Positions 8,298 to 16,052 of a stretch of DNA of 64,000 nt are shown here, one piece after another (within the stretch, counting starts at the first letter, position 1; each line of letters opens with the position of its first letter). Origin of the DNA: Frankia casuarinae (GTDB lineage: Bacteria > Actinomycetota > Actinomycetes > Frankiales > Frankiaceae); contig NC_007777.1 of NCBI RefSeq assembly GCF_000013345.1, positions 3,906,001 to 3,970,000 on the forward strand. The letters run 5' to 3'. A program made the translations under genes and the position numbers. The notes under the pieces were generated by a model, which saw only the letters and a program-made list of their open reading frames with translations, was not told the origin of the DNA and did not search any database.

Positions 8298-10366
8298 CGG
8301 CCGGTTCCGTTCGACCGGTGTCGGCGGTTCCACAGCCCGCGCACGCGCACCACCCGAACCGCCCGCACCACCCGACCAAACCCCTCACGGGGCGCGGCCG
8401 GCCGCACGCCCTGCGCCGCGGGCCGGGCCGGGGGCGGCTCCCCGGCGGCGAGGGCGAGCAGCGCCGGGTCCCGAAACCAGTAGCGTCCATGCAGGTGCAC
8501 GGGCGGGAGCGTGTTGTGCAGCAGCAACGCCTGCCCCGGCGCCACCTGGCGCAGCAGATGCGCCGGGAGGAGTTCCAGCCTGGTCGGCGCGTCGTTGATA
8601 CCCTGCCGTCCGCCACCCGGCGCGATATCACTGGACAGGCTGCGCGCGGCGACATGCTCCTGCCCGAGCAGCGAGGCGGCGTAGTCCAGGGTCGACTTGT
8701 CCGACAGCCCGGAGAAGAAGACCTTCGTGACCGCGTTGGACACGATGACGTCGGCTTTGCTGCCGTAGGCCGCGTCGATCTGCGCCTTGCTCTGGTAGAC
8801 GAGCATCAGCTGGATGCCCATGCCCGCGCAGGTGGAGATCCGGCCGGGCAGATTCTTCATCGGCCAGTTCCCCGCCTCGTCGATGACGACGAGCAGTGGC
8901 GGGTCCAACGGCTTACCTGTCACCCCGACCCGGGTATACACCGAGCGGATCAGATCATCGACCAGGCCCCCGAGCACCGGCGCCAACCGTTCGGCCCCGT
9001 CGAGATCCGCACACAGATAGACGCTGTTCGACCGCCGCCGCGGCCCGTCCCCCGGCTGCCCGGCGTCACCGAAATCCTCCGTGAACGGATCGCCGTCGGT
9101 GAACGGGTTGTTGTCGGTGAACGGGTCGAGGGCGGTGTCGGGCTCGTCGTCGGGCTCGTCACCGAGCAGCCAGTCCAGGCCGATCTCCGACCCGGCCGCG
9201 GAATACTGCACCGACGGTTCCTGCCACGGCCGGATCATCTGCCGGGCCACGAGGAACACCGACGAGACCTGCTTGGGATCCGTCTTCCACACCGCGCTCA
9301 GACCGGCCAGCACCTGCTCGCCGTCCACCCGGATCGCCGGGTCATCGTGACGGGCGAAGGCCTGGGCGAAACGCATCACCCCGTCGCGGTCCATGCTCGT
9401 CGTCCAACCGACCACCGCGTCCATCCCCAGCCCGGCGGTGGCGGCGACCCAGAACAGCAGGCCGAGAAGGTCCTCACCGGCGGTAGTCCAGAAACTCATG
9501 TCCGATCCGGAGGAGGTCCAGTCGGTGCTGTTCGCGATCGACCGGGCGGCCAGCCGCGCCCCGGCCAGCCCGGTGGACTCCGCCAGCGGCGACCAGGTCG
9601 CCGACAGTTCCCCGGTGACACCGGTAGGGTCGAAGACCCGCACCTGCCCGAGCGCCCGACGCCGGCGCACGGTCGCGCCCAGCAGGTCCGTCTTCACCGA
9701 CAGGGCGATCAGCGGGCCGTCCCACTCCAGGATCGCCGGCACCGCCAACGCCGCGGTCTTCCCGCAGCGGGACGGACCGACGACCAGCACCGCCCCCCGG
9801 TCACCCCGGCGGCGGGCAACCCGCCGGTGCAGCAGCCGCGGCACCGCGTCATCCACCGGCAGGGACGCGTCCTCGGTCGCAAGCAACCGGGTAACGATCC
9901 CGCTCCGGGCCCGACCGAGGATCATCCGGCCCCGGACCGGCCGGCGGACCCACATCGGGGCGATCTCCCACAGCCGGGCGAACCGCGCCTCCGGATCCAG
10001 GCCCATCCGCCGCCGACGAGCCACCCCGACCCGGCCCTGCAGCAGGAAGAACAGCACCCCGCCGCACAGCACCGCGACCGCCATCGGCACGACGCTTCCG
10101 GCCCAGTAGCCCACCGGCCCCGGCAGCAGGACCGCGGCCTCCGCCGGCCAGGCCCGCGCCGGATCACCCGGACGCAGGACGAGACGCGGCACCGCCACCA
10201 CCGCCGCGCCCAACCCGACCGGCAGCGGTTCATGCGCCCCGAACAGCAACGCGGCGGTCTGCGCGCCCGCCCACACCCCGCCCACGCCCGCCAGCACCGC
10301 GACACCGACGAGCAGCAGCGCAGGATCGGGCATCACCCCCGCGCCCGGTTCGCCCCGCGGGCTCAC
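8294..10366 (-). CDS. VirD4/TraG-type coupling ATPase (type IV coupling protein)
   Basis: The 690-aa protein has two N-terminal hydrophobic segments (about residues 16-40 and 88-110), a Walker A motif GPSRCGKT at 197-204, an FDPTG motif soon after, and a Walker B-type segment LLVVIDEAGNWPMKNLP in the C-terminal half. This is followed by a GIQLMLVYQSKAQIDAAYG region typical of TraG/TraD/VirD4 proteins. Members of this family sit in the inner membrane and hand the relaxase-DNA complex to the transfer channel. The GTG at 10366 overlaps the upstream stop (GTGA); an internal Met at 10333 is an alternative. An acidic insertion with DNNPFTDGDPFTEDF repeats lies near residue 415. It is the first clear conjugation gene of this operon and would serve the relaxase at 49805-54367. 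Confidence 0.9.
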   Translation of the reverse strand: MSPRGEPGAGVMPDPALLLVGVAVLAGVGGVWAGAQTAALLFGAHEPLPVGLGAAVVAVPRLVLRPGDPARAWPAEAAVLLPGPVGYWAGSVVPMAVAVLCGGVLFFLLQGRVGVARRRRMGLDPEARFARLWEIAPMWVRRPVRGRMILGRARSGIVTRLLATEDASLPVDDAVPRLLHRRVARRRGDRGAVLVVGPSRCGKTAALAVPAILEWDGPLIALSVKTDLLGATVRRRRALGQVRVFDPTGVTGELSATWSPLAESTGLAGARLAARSIANSTDWTSSGSDMSFWTTAGEDLLGLLFWVAATAGLGMDAVVGWTTSMDRDGVMRFAQAFARHDDPAIRVDGEQVLAGLSAVWKTDPKQVSSVFLVARQMIRPWQEPSVQYSAAGSEIGLDWLLGDEPDDEPDTALDPFTDNNPFTDGDPFTEDFGDAGQPGDGPRRRSNSVYLCADLDGAERLAPVLGGLVDDLIRSVYTRVGVTGKPLDPPLLVVIDEAGNWPMKNLPGRISTCAGMGIQLMLVYQSKAQIDAAYGSKADVIVSNAVTKVFFSGLSDKSTLDYAASLLGQEHVAARSLSSDIAPGGGRQGINDAPTRLELLPAHLLRQVAPGQALLLHNTLPPVHLHGRYWFRDPALLALAAGEPPPARPAAQGVRPAAPREGFGRVVRAVRVVRVRGLWNRRHRSNGTGR

Positions 10367-11253
10367 GCCGCCACCCCCGCCGACCCGCCCGGTACCGGAA
10401 CGGCGACGCTCTCCCCCGGGGCGCTGCCAGCGGCGGGCAGGACGGCGGCCCGCACGGCGCGCACCGCCGCATCCCGACGCAGCCGCACCCCCCGATCGGT
10501 GATCCCGACCCGGGCGGCGACCTGCGCCTGGCTGCGCCCGGTGAGCGTCAACTCGGCCAGCAGCCGCAGATGCGCCGGCTCCACCCCACCGTCACGGCCC
10601 TCGACCAGCACATCCAGCAGCTCCGCGGACGCCCCACCCCGACCACGTCCCGCGACCGGCCGCCCGTCCAACCCGGCCGGTACCTCCGGCAGCAGATCAA
10701 GGTAGACCGTGCACCGATCCATCCGCGGCCGGTACCCGAACACCCGGTAGACGGCGTCCCGCACCACATTCGCGGCGATCTTCCGCGGCCGCCGGTCCAA
10801 CGGAAACGTGCAGATCACCAGCCAGGCCGCGCCGACCAGCTCCACCAGCACCTCACCGAACGCCGAACCACCCCCCGCACCGGTCATCGCGGCCGGGTCG
10901 GCATGGCCGGCCCGCTCGGCGGCCCGCACCGTCAACGCCGGCATCACCCGCTCCAACACCACCCGCGCCGCCGCCCGGTCCCCCGCCCGGGCATGACCGA
11001 TCAGCGCCGCCAGCCGCCGATCCGCCACCGCCACCGCCACCGCCCGGTCCCGCCCGCACGCCGCGAGCAGCCCGACCGCCGACCCGCAGTGCGCGGCGAG
11101 AACGGGATCGAGCGACCAGCGGCGCAACCCCTCGGTCACCTCGACACCGGCCGACCAGCGTTCCCAGTCCCGCTGCCAGCGACGCAGCCCTGCCGTACGG
11201 GGCACGAACCGCCTGCGCTCACCATCCGAATCCGAATACGTGTCGTTCGACAT
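10363..11253 (-). CDS. Sigma-70 region 4-like HTH protein (296 aa), first gene of the operon
   Basis: The C-terminal part (about residues 229-270) reads LAELTLTGRSQAQVAARVGI followed by TDRGVRLRRDAAVRAVRAAV, a helix-turn-helix of the sigma-70 region 4 or LuxR-like type. The N-terminal two thirds are Ala/Arg-rich and helical, without a clear sigma region 2. It is the promoter-proximal gene of the minus-strand operon. Its ATG at 11253 lies beside the repeat array at 11289-11398, which could be its binding site. It may be an operon regulator, a divergent sigma factor, or a replication regulator; the sequence alone does not decide. Confidence 0.65.
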   Translation of the reverse strand: MSNDTYSDSDGERRRFVPRTAGLRRWQRDWERWSAGVEVTEGLRRWSLDPVLAAHCGSAVGLLAACGRDRAVAVAVADRRLAALIGHARAGDRAAARVVLERVMPALTVRAAERAGHADPAAMTGAGGGSAFGEVLVELVGAAWLVICTFPLDRRPRKIAANVVRDAVYRVFGYRPRMDRCTVYLDLLPEVPAGLDGRPVAGRGRGGASAELLDVLVEGRDGGVEPAHLRLLAELTLTGRSQAQVAARVGITDRGVRLRRDAAVRAVRAAVLPAAGSAPGESVAVPVPGGSAGVAA

Positions 11254-11288
11254 GGGACCCGACGATCCGAACCGGCAGCATCCACCAC

Positions 11289-11398
11289 GTCATCGCCACC
11301 GTCATCACCCAGGTCATCGCGGCAACCACCCGCATCGAAAACGTCATCACCACCGTCATCACCCAGGTCATCGCCACCGTCATCGCCACCTCATCGCG
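11289..11398. repeat. Iteron-like array of GTCATC repeats with 12-bp spacing
   Basis: GTCATC (one copy CTCATC) occurs at 11289, 11301 and 11313, then at 11343, 11355, 11367, 11379 and about 11390. The spacing is 12 bp within each block and 30 bp between blocks. The common unit is close to GTCATCRCCACC. The array lies between the divergent sigma-like gene and the primase gene. This fits replication iterons or operators for a DNA-binding protein. A minus-strand frame through it would be almost pure Met/Thr/Val repeats and is not credible as a gene. Confidence 0.7.
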
Positions 11399-11674
11399 GC
11401 GCCCGGCCACACCCGAACCGATCCCCCACCGGCCGCCGGCTCCCGCCGCGTCTCACCAGGTCACCCGACGGCGAAAGCCCCTCGCCCCACGCCGGATACC
11501 GGAGGCGGTGAGCCGCCGCCATCCACGCGGACCGCGGCCGGCACGGAAGCAGGACTTACTCCAGGAAATCCGAGAGGAACTTCGAGGAACGTTCCCTCTC
11601 CGCCTTCCGGAACCGTCACGCTTATTCACACAACACAAGCGAGCCCATCCGCACCGGAAAAGGGGCTGCCGCGG

Positions 11675-12844
11675 ATGCCGACAATCGACCGCGACGCCGT
11701 CCTCGACGCCACCGACCTCACCGCGCTGGCCACCGAAATCTGCGGCGAACCACAAGGCCGGGGCCGCGCCGCCCGCTGGCACTGCCCGAACCCCGCCCAC
11801 CCCGACGAACACCCCTCCATGGGCATCTACCAGGGACACCACGGCCGGTGGCGATGGAAATGCCACGCCTGCGGCGACGGCGGCACCGCCATCGACCTGC
11901 TCATGACCGGCACCGGCATGACCGTCCGCGAGGCCCTCCTCGACCTCGCCGACCGGGCCGGCATCACCCCCGCCCAGCACCACACCCCCCACCGCCCCCG
12001 TTCAACCGCCCACCCCACCCCCACACCACCCGCCGAACAGCTCACCCCGGTAGACCCGGCGATCGGCACCCTCGTCACCGCCGCCGCCGACCTGCTCTGG
12101 CGACCCATCGGCAGCGGAGCACGCCGCTACCTACACAACCGCGGCCTCACCGACCGGCTCCTCGCCGCCAACCGCGTCGGCTTCGACCCCGGACCCCGCC
12201 ACCTCCCCCGCCCCGACGGACTCCCCCGCGCAGGCCCCGGCATCGTCTTCCCCGTCCTGCACCCCACCGACCGCCGGCCCGTCTACTACCAGCTGCGCTA
12301 CCTCAATCCCGAACTCCGACGCCGCTACGACCAGCCCGCCCACGACCTCGCCCCCAACCCCAAACTCGCCCACCTGACCACCGACAGGCCCGCCCACCCC
12401 AACCTCACCGTCGTCTGCGAAGGCTTCCCGGACGCCCTGACCGCGGCCCACAGCGGGCTCGCCGCCGTCGCGCTCCTCGGCACCGCCCACGCCAGCCCCG
12501 CGAGCGCACCCACCCTCGCCCGCCGCCTCACCGAGGAACGCCCCGGCTCCGCGTTCATCATCTGCTTCGACGACGACACCGCCCACGACCCCGGCAAACT
12601 CCCCGCCGGCCAGAACGCCGCCGCCCGTCTCGCCGACGAACTCGCCCAGCACCAACGACTCGTCCTCAACATCCAGACCCCGGCCGGGATCAAGGACCTC
12701 AACGCCTGGTGGCAGCAAGACCCCGGCGCCGTCCACACCGTCTTCCGCGACCTCGCCACACTGCTCGAGCTCCCACACCCGGCCATCGGGCCACCAACCG
12801 ACAGCCCTCGTCCTACCGGCCCTGCGCTGCCCGAGGGCCCCTGA
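11675..12844 (+). CDS. DnaG-type primase with CHC2 zinc finger and TOPRIM domain
   Basis: The 389-aa protein has an N-terminal zinc-binding motif, C37-x4-H42 then C63-x2-C66 (HCPNPAHPDEHPS ... WKCHACGDGG), as in bacterial and phage primases. It also has a TOPRIM-type region with VVCEGFPDALTA and ICFDDD. No helicase domain is present. The ATG at 11675 follows AAAGGGG at a good distance; the frame is open further upstream but crosses the repeat array. Primases of this size are common on actinomycete plasmids and integrative elements and prime lagging-strand or post-transfer synthesis. Its position downstream of the iteron-like array suggests a replication module. It is transcribed away from the coupling operon. 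Confidence 0.88.
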   Translation: MPTIDRDAVLDATDLTALATEICGEPQGRGRAARWHCPNPAHPDEHPSMGIYQGHHGRWRWKCHACGDGGTAIDLLMTGTGMTVREALLDLADRAGITPAQHHTPHRPRSTAHPTPTPPAEQLTPVDPAIGTLVTAAADLLWRPIGSGARRYLHNRGLTDRLLAANRVGFDPGPRHLPRPDGLPRAGPGIVFPVLHPTDRRPVYYQLRYLNPELRRRYDQPAHDLAPNPKLAHLTTDRPAHPNLTVVCEGFPDALTAAHSGLAAVALLGTAHASPASAPTLARRLTEERPGSAFIICFDDDTAHDPGKLPAGQNAAARLADELAQHQRLVLNIQTPAGIKDLNAWWQQDPGAVHTVFRDLATLLELPHPAIGPPTDSPRPTGPALPEGP

Positions 12845-12959
12845 CCACCCCGATCTTGGCCACGTACACGGCACCGTCGCCCTGCCGGACCTCGGAGTCA
12901 ACGCGCCAGCCCTCGTAGTTCTGGGTCTCCAGGTAGCACCGCCTGGTGATGACCTCCGA

Positions 12960-14462
12960 TCAGGCGCAGGCGGACGCAGGATCTCCCGGTCCGGATTCGA
13001 GGGCTCGTCTGGAGGTTTGTACTATCTCGCCGAGGTCACGGACCGTGGGGAGCTCGGGCCATTTACCGTCCATCTGTCTCCACATCTGGCCTGCCTGCTG
13101 GATAACTGTCCGATTGGGTCGTCCGTCCACCGTGAGGAGTGCGTGACGCGCGGCGTCTGCGGCGGCTTCCGGATCCGGTTCGGGGCGGCGGAGGTAGGCG
13201 CGGCAGAGGGCGTTGTGTTTCCCGCCGATCTGCACATAATGGTCGGGGTTGGCCGCGATCTCCAGATCCAGGCCGACACGGGCATGCTGCTCGGCTTGAA
13301 CACCGTCGCCGACGTGGGCGAGCGCGACGGCGAGGAAGCCGTGTATGAACGCGGCGTCCCCCGGGTTCGGGCCGGGCATGACTGCGCCGTCCCAAAGATG
13401 CTCTTGCATGTCGGCCAAGGCGGCGCGGGCGTCGTCGGGTCGGTGCGCGAGCGCCGCGGCCCGTGCCTCGCAGCCGGCGAGGATCGGCAGGGCGAACGGA
13501 TGGGCGCCTTCCCGTGCCTGGGCGGCGATGTCGGCGGCTTCGCTGTACGCGCGGTTGAAGTAGGCGACGCTGGAACGGATCGCTGCGACGGATCCGTCGA
13601 GCAACAGGACGTCGGATCGGCGTGGAGAGCGGGCAGGCAGGAGTTGTTTCGTCTCGTCGGCGTGTTGGCTGGCGACCCGGAGAAGACTGCGTGCGGTGTC
13701 GTCGTCGCCGAGATCGAAGGCGAGCGTACCGAGGTAGAAGGCGTACTGTCCGGCGATCAACGTGAGGCGAGCGCGCACCGGCGGCGAGACACGGCGGTCG
13801 AGGATGCGTTCGATGTTCTGCCATTCCGGGCCGAGGGCGTCCATGAGTTCGCCATGGGGAGTGACGCGGTAGGCGGCGGCGATGCGGTGGATATGCGCTT
13901 CGGCTAGGTCGACACTGAGGGGGTCCGGGTCGGCCCCGGCGATGCTGCGGGAGAGGTCCGCCGCGACCGGGCCGAGTGCCGCGGTCCCCAGCGCCATGGC
14001 GCGTAGGGCGTCGCGTCTGTCCGTGGCTCTCGCCTCCCTTGGGTCACCTACGCCTATGGGCCCGTTGCTTGGTCCTCGTCCAGGCAGCGGGCTCGGTGTG
14101 ATGGGTAGCGTGGCCTGTAGCCCTAACTCCTGCCCTTCCTTCGGGACGCTGCTTTGCGGGGACGGCTGCGCCTTGTCCCGTCGGGGCGGTTCGGCGCCGA
14201 GACGTCGCGCCCGCTTCTCTCTGTGTGCCTCATCCCGAAGGTGACGAATCCTCCCGTTGCAACCGAACACGACGTCGAATGCGTCGGCGAGGTCCGGCGA
14301 TGGTACCTCACGGCCGTTGACTGCCCGGGAAACTTGCTGGCGAGGGAATCCTGTCCGCTCGGCCAGCCGCGTCCTGTTGGTACCAGATTTCTTGATCAAT
14401 TGTTGGAGTAGGGCCACCAGCTCGTCCAAGGTGTCGTTTCGCTGCCGCTCAGCCTCCAACAC
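12960..14462 (-). CDS. XRE-family HTH regulator with C-terminal TPR-like region
   Basis: This is a protein of about 500 aa. Residues 10-75 form an XRE-type helix-turn-helix (LIKKSGTNRTRLAERTGFPR then QQVSRAVNGREVPSP). Residues 150-500 form an Ala-rich helical region with paired-helix TPR-like patterns (AHIHRIAAAYRV, GQYAFYLGTLAFDLGDDDTA, HGFLAVALAHVGDGVQAEQHA). This is a common architecture in Streptomyces and Frankia regulators that lie next to biosynthetic clusters. The GTG at 14462 is chosen because GGGAGGAAG precedes it; a GTG at 14510 is possible. It is convergent with the primase gene and upstream of the lanthipeptide region, so it may regulate that cluster, which is inference. Confidence 0.8.
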   Translation of the reverse strand: MLEAERQRNDTLDELVALLQQLIKKSGTNRTRLAERTGFPRQQVSRAVNGREVPSPDLADAFDVVFGCNGRIRHLRDEAHREKRARRLGAEPPRRDKAQPSPQSSVPKEGQELGLQATLPITPSPLPGRGPSNGPIGVGDPREARATDRRDALRAMALGTAALGPVAADLSRSIAGADPDPLSVDLAEAHIHRIAAAYRVTPHGELMDALGPEWQNIERILDRRVSPPVRARLTLIAGQYAFYLGTLAFDLGDDDTARSLLRVASQHADETKQLLPARSPRRSDVLLLDGSVAAIRSSVAYFNRAYSEAADIAAQAREGAHPFALPILAGCEARAAALAHRPDDARAALADMQEHLWDGAVMPGPNPGDAAFIHGFLAVALAHVGDGVQAEQHARVGLDLEIAANPDHYVQIGGKHNALCRAYLRRPEPDPEAAADAARHALLTVDGRPNRTVIQQAGQMWRQMDGKWPELPTVRDLGEIVQTSRRALESGPGDPASACA

Positions 14463-14613
14463 CGTCTCTTCCTCCCGCCGCCGGTTCACGGGTGCAACAG
14501 ACCGGTGCACCCCCTGAACCGGCCCGATGCGATCTGGCCCTGATCTGGTGCGCAGTGTGTCATGTCCTTACCGGCGGATGTGCCGACCGGCACCCGGAGG
14601 CCAGGGAGGATCC

Positions 14614-14979
14614 ATGCCGACTACGGACTCTCCCTGCGGGTCGCCGGTGGCCGCCGCCGATGGTGGCCGTCTTGTCTGCGCCGGATCGCCGGGCGGGCAG
14701 AGGACGGCCGCATATACCGGGAGGGGGAACGGGCCCCACCGCTCGCAGGTGCCCTCCCCCTCCCGGACCCTGCCGACGCCCCGCCCCGGCCTGGACTGGA
14801 TTCCCGTGCGGGACGGGGCACCGGCGAACTATTCGATCTCCGTGCTCGACGGCGAGGGAAATCCGGTCGAAACCTTGATCGGCTGGTCGACCCCCCAGCT
14901 CGCCGACGAGTACGCCCGCACCCTGACCGGTATCGCCGGCTACCGGGTGGTGCCCTGCCGTCGGGCCGGCGGCCCCTGA
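14614..14979 (+). CDS. Small hypothetical protein (121 aa)
   Basis: The ATG at 14614 is preceded by GGGAGGA. The first half is Gly/Pro-rich; the second half (GLDWIPVRDGAPANYSISVL then DGEGNPVETLIGWSTPQLADEYARTL) looks like a small alpha/beta domain. There is no signal peptide and only two cysteines. I do not recognise the family. It is divergent from the XRE regulator and followed by two more small genes on the same strand. Such short genes often accompany XRE/TPR regulators in actinomycetes, but I cannot assign a role. Confidence 0.55.
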   Translation: MPTTDSPCGSPVAAADGGRLVCAGSPGGQRTAAYTGRGNGPHRSQVPSPSRTLPTPRPGLDWIPVRDGAPANYSISVLDGEGNPVETLIGWSTPQLADEYARTLTGIAGYRVVPCRRAGGP

Positions 14980-15113
14980 GACCGGGGGCGCCCCTTCCCC
15001 GAGGCGGCCCCCACCTGATCCCTCCCCGCCCGCGGCGACCGATGCCACCGGTGCGCTTCCGTGAGCGCATGCCGCGGGCGGGGAGGCTCCATCACACACG
15101 AGGAGACAAACGC

Positions 15114-15488
15114 ATGGGCGGGCGAAACCCCGGCACCCCGGTGAGCGCACCGTTGAACTGGCGCCGGGCAACCTGCGCCCCCTCGGCCCAGTTCGCCCGG
15201 GACGGCGCAGAGGTCGTCATCCGCTACCGGTATGCCGGCGAGGTCCACGAGCTACGGTTTCCCGGCGTCGTCTGGTTCGCGCTCGTTCAAGAGGCCCATG
15301 CGGCCACGTTCACTACGCTCACCTCCGCGTGGACGGCATGGGCGGTCGCTGGCGGCTTGGTCCGCCATGTGGACGGTCATGTGGATCTGCGCTACGGATA
15401 TCTGGGGCTTCGGGAGATTCGTTTGCCGGCCACGATCTGGGGTCAGATCCTCGCCGCGATCCGGGCGCGAGCCATAGATGATCTCTAA
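15114..15488 (+). CDS. Small hypothetical protein (124 aa)
   Basis: The ATG at 15114 follows GAGGAGAC, a clear ribosome-binding site. The protein contains VVIRYRYAGEVHELRFPGVV and a C-terminal part GYLGLREIRLPATIWGQILA, suggesting a compact beta-rich fold. It has no signal peptide or membrane helix and a single cysteine. It lies 134 bp after the previous small gene on the same strand. No family is recognised and no function can be assigned. Confidence 0.55.
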   Translation: MGGRNPGTPVSAPLNWRRATCAPSAQFARDGAEVVIRYRYAGEVHELRFPGVVWFALVQEAHAATFTTLTSAWTAWAVAGGLVRHVDGHVDLRYGYLGLREIRLPATIWGQILAAIRARAIDDL

Positions 15489-15644
15489 GGATGACGACCC
15501 GCGGACGTCCGCAGGCCACGTTCCGCGGCTGCCCATACTGCGTCAGCACCGGGCGCGCCGCATTCGGTCCGCCGGTGCTCCTGGGTCGGCGGTCTGGAGA
15601 ACCTGCCCCACCCTTCCAGCAACATCATCGAGGAATGTGCAAAC

Positions 15645-16007
15645 ATGCTTGGCCTTCTTGCTCTCCGTGCGACCGTCGTCCCGACCGATGGTCTGATCAC
15701 CCTGGAACGTGACCACCACCGGGAGATCGGGCTGACCAGGGCCCAGGTGGAGAAGCTGACAGACTCGAGTCTCGACTTCACCGAGGCCGGATCCATGATT
15801 TTTGCCGCGTTGGCGTCTACGACCGGCGAGCTCGAGAGGACATTGCGGCCGGGACGGCAGCTCACCGACGATGACCTGGCTGAACTGAACACCCTCGGCG
15901 ACGCGTACAAGACCCAGACCATTCTTCTCGTACAGCTGTACGTCGACTCGGTCATCCGAGGAAACGCGCTGCTGCGTGAGGAGCAGCTCCCTCTCTGTCA
16001 GACTTGA
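15645..16007 (+). CDS. Small hypothetical helical protein (120 aa)
   Basis: The ATG at 15645 has GAGGAA at a suitable distance. The protein is rich in predicted helix: DHHREIGLTRAQVEKLTDSS, then AGSMIFAALASTTGELERTL, then DDDLAELNTLGDAYKTQTIL. Only one cysteine (near the C-terminus) is present, so it does not look like a lanthipeptide precursor. Its codon and base use are less extreme than those of the conjugation genes, as in the whole cargo region. It is convergent with the thiopeptide-type protein gene. Its role is unknown. Confidence 0.55.
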   Translation: MLGLLALRATVVPTDGLITLERDHHREIGLTRAQVEKLTDSSLDFTEAGSMIFAALASTTGELERTLRPGRQLTDDDLAELNTLGDAYKTQTILLVQLYVDSVIRGNALLREEQLPLCQT

Positions 16008-16052
16008 GCATTCCTGGCGGCGTGGCCGCCACCTGATCGGATGCGACGATGT

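Noticed and set aside
8318-10705. 795-aa plus-strand open frame
   Set aside because: Antisense to the VirD4-like ATPase, which has clear Walker motifs; composition His/Arg/Pro-rich, no domain.
11219-11410. 63-aa minus-strand frame of Met/Thr/Val repeats
   Set aside because: It is only the translation of the 12-bp repeat array; no ribosome site and no natural protein composition.
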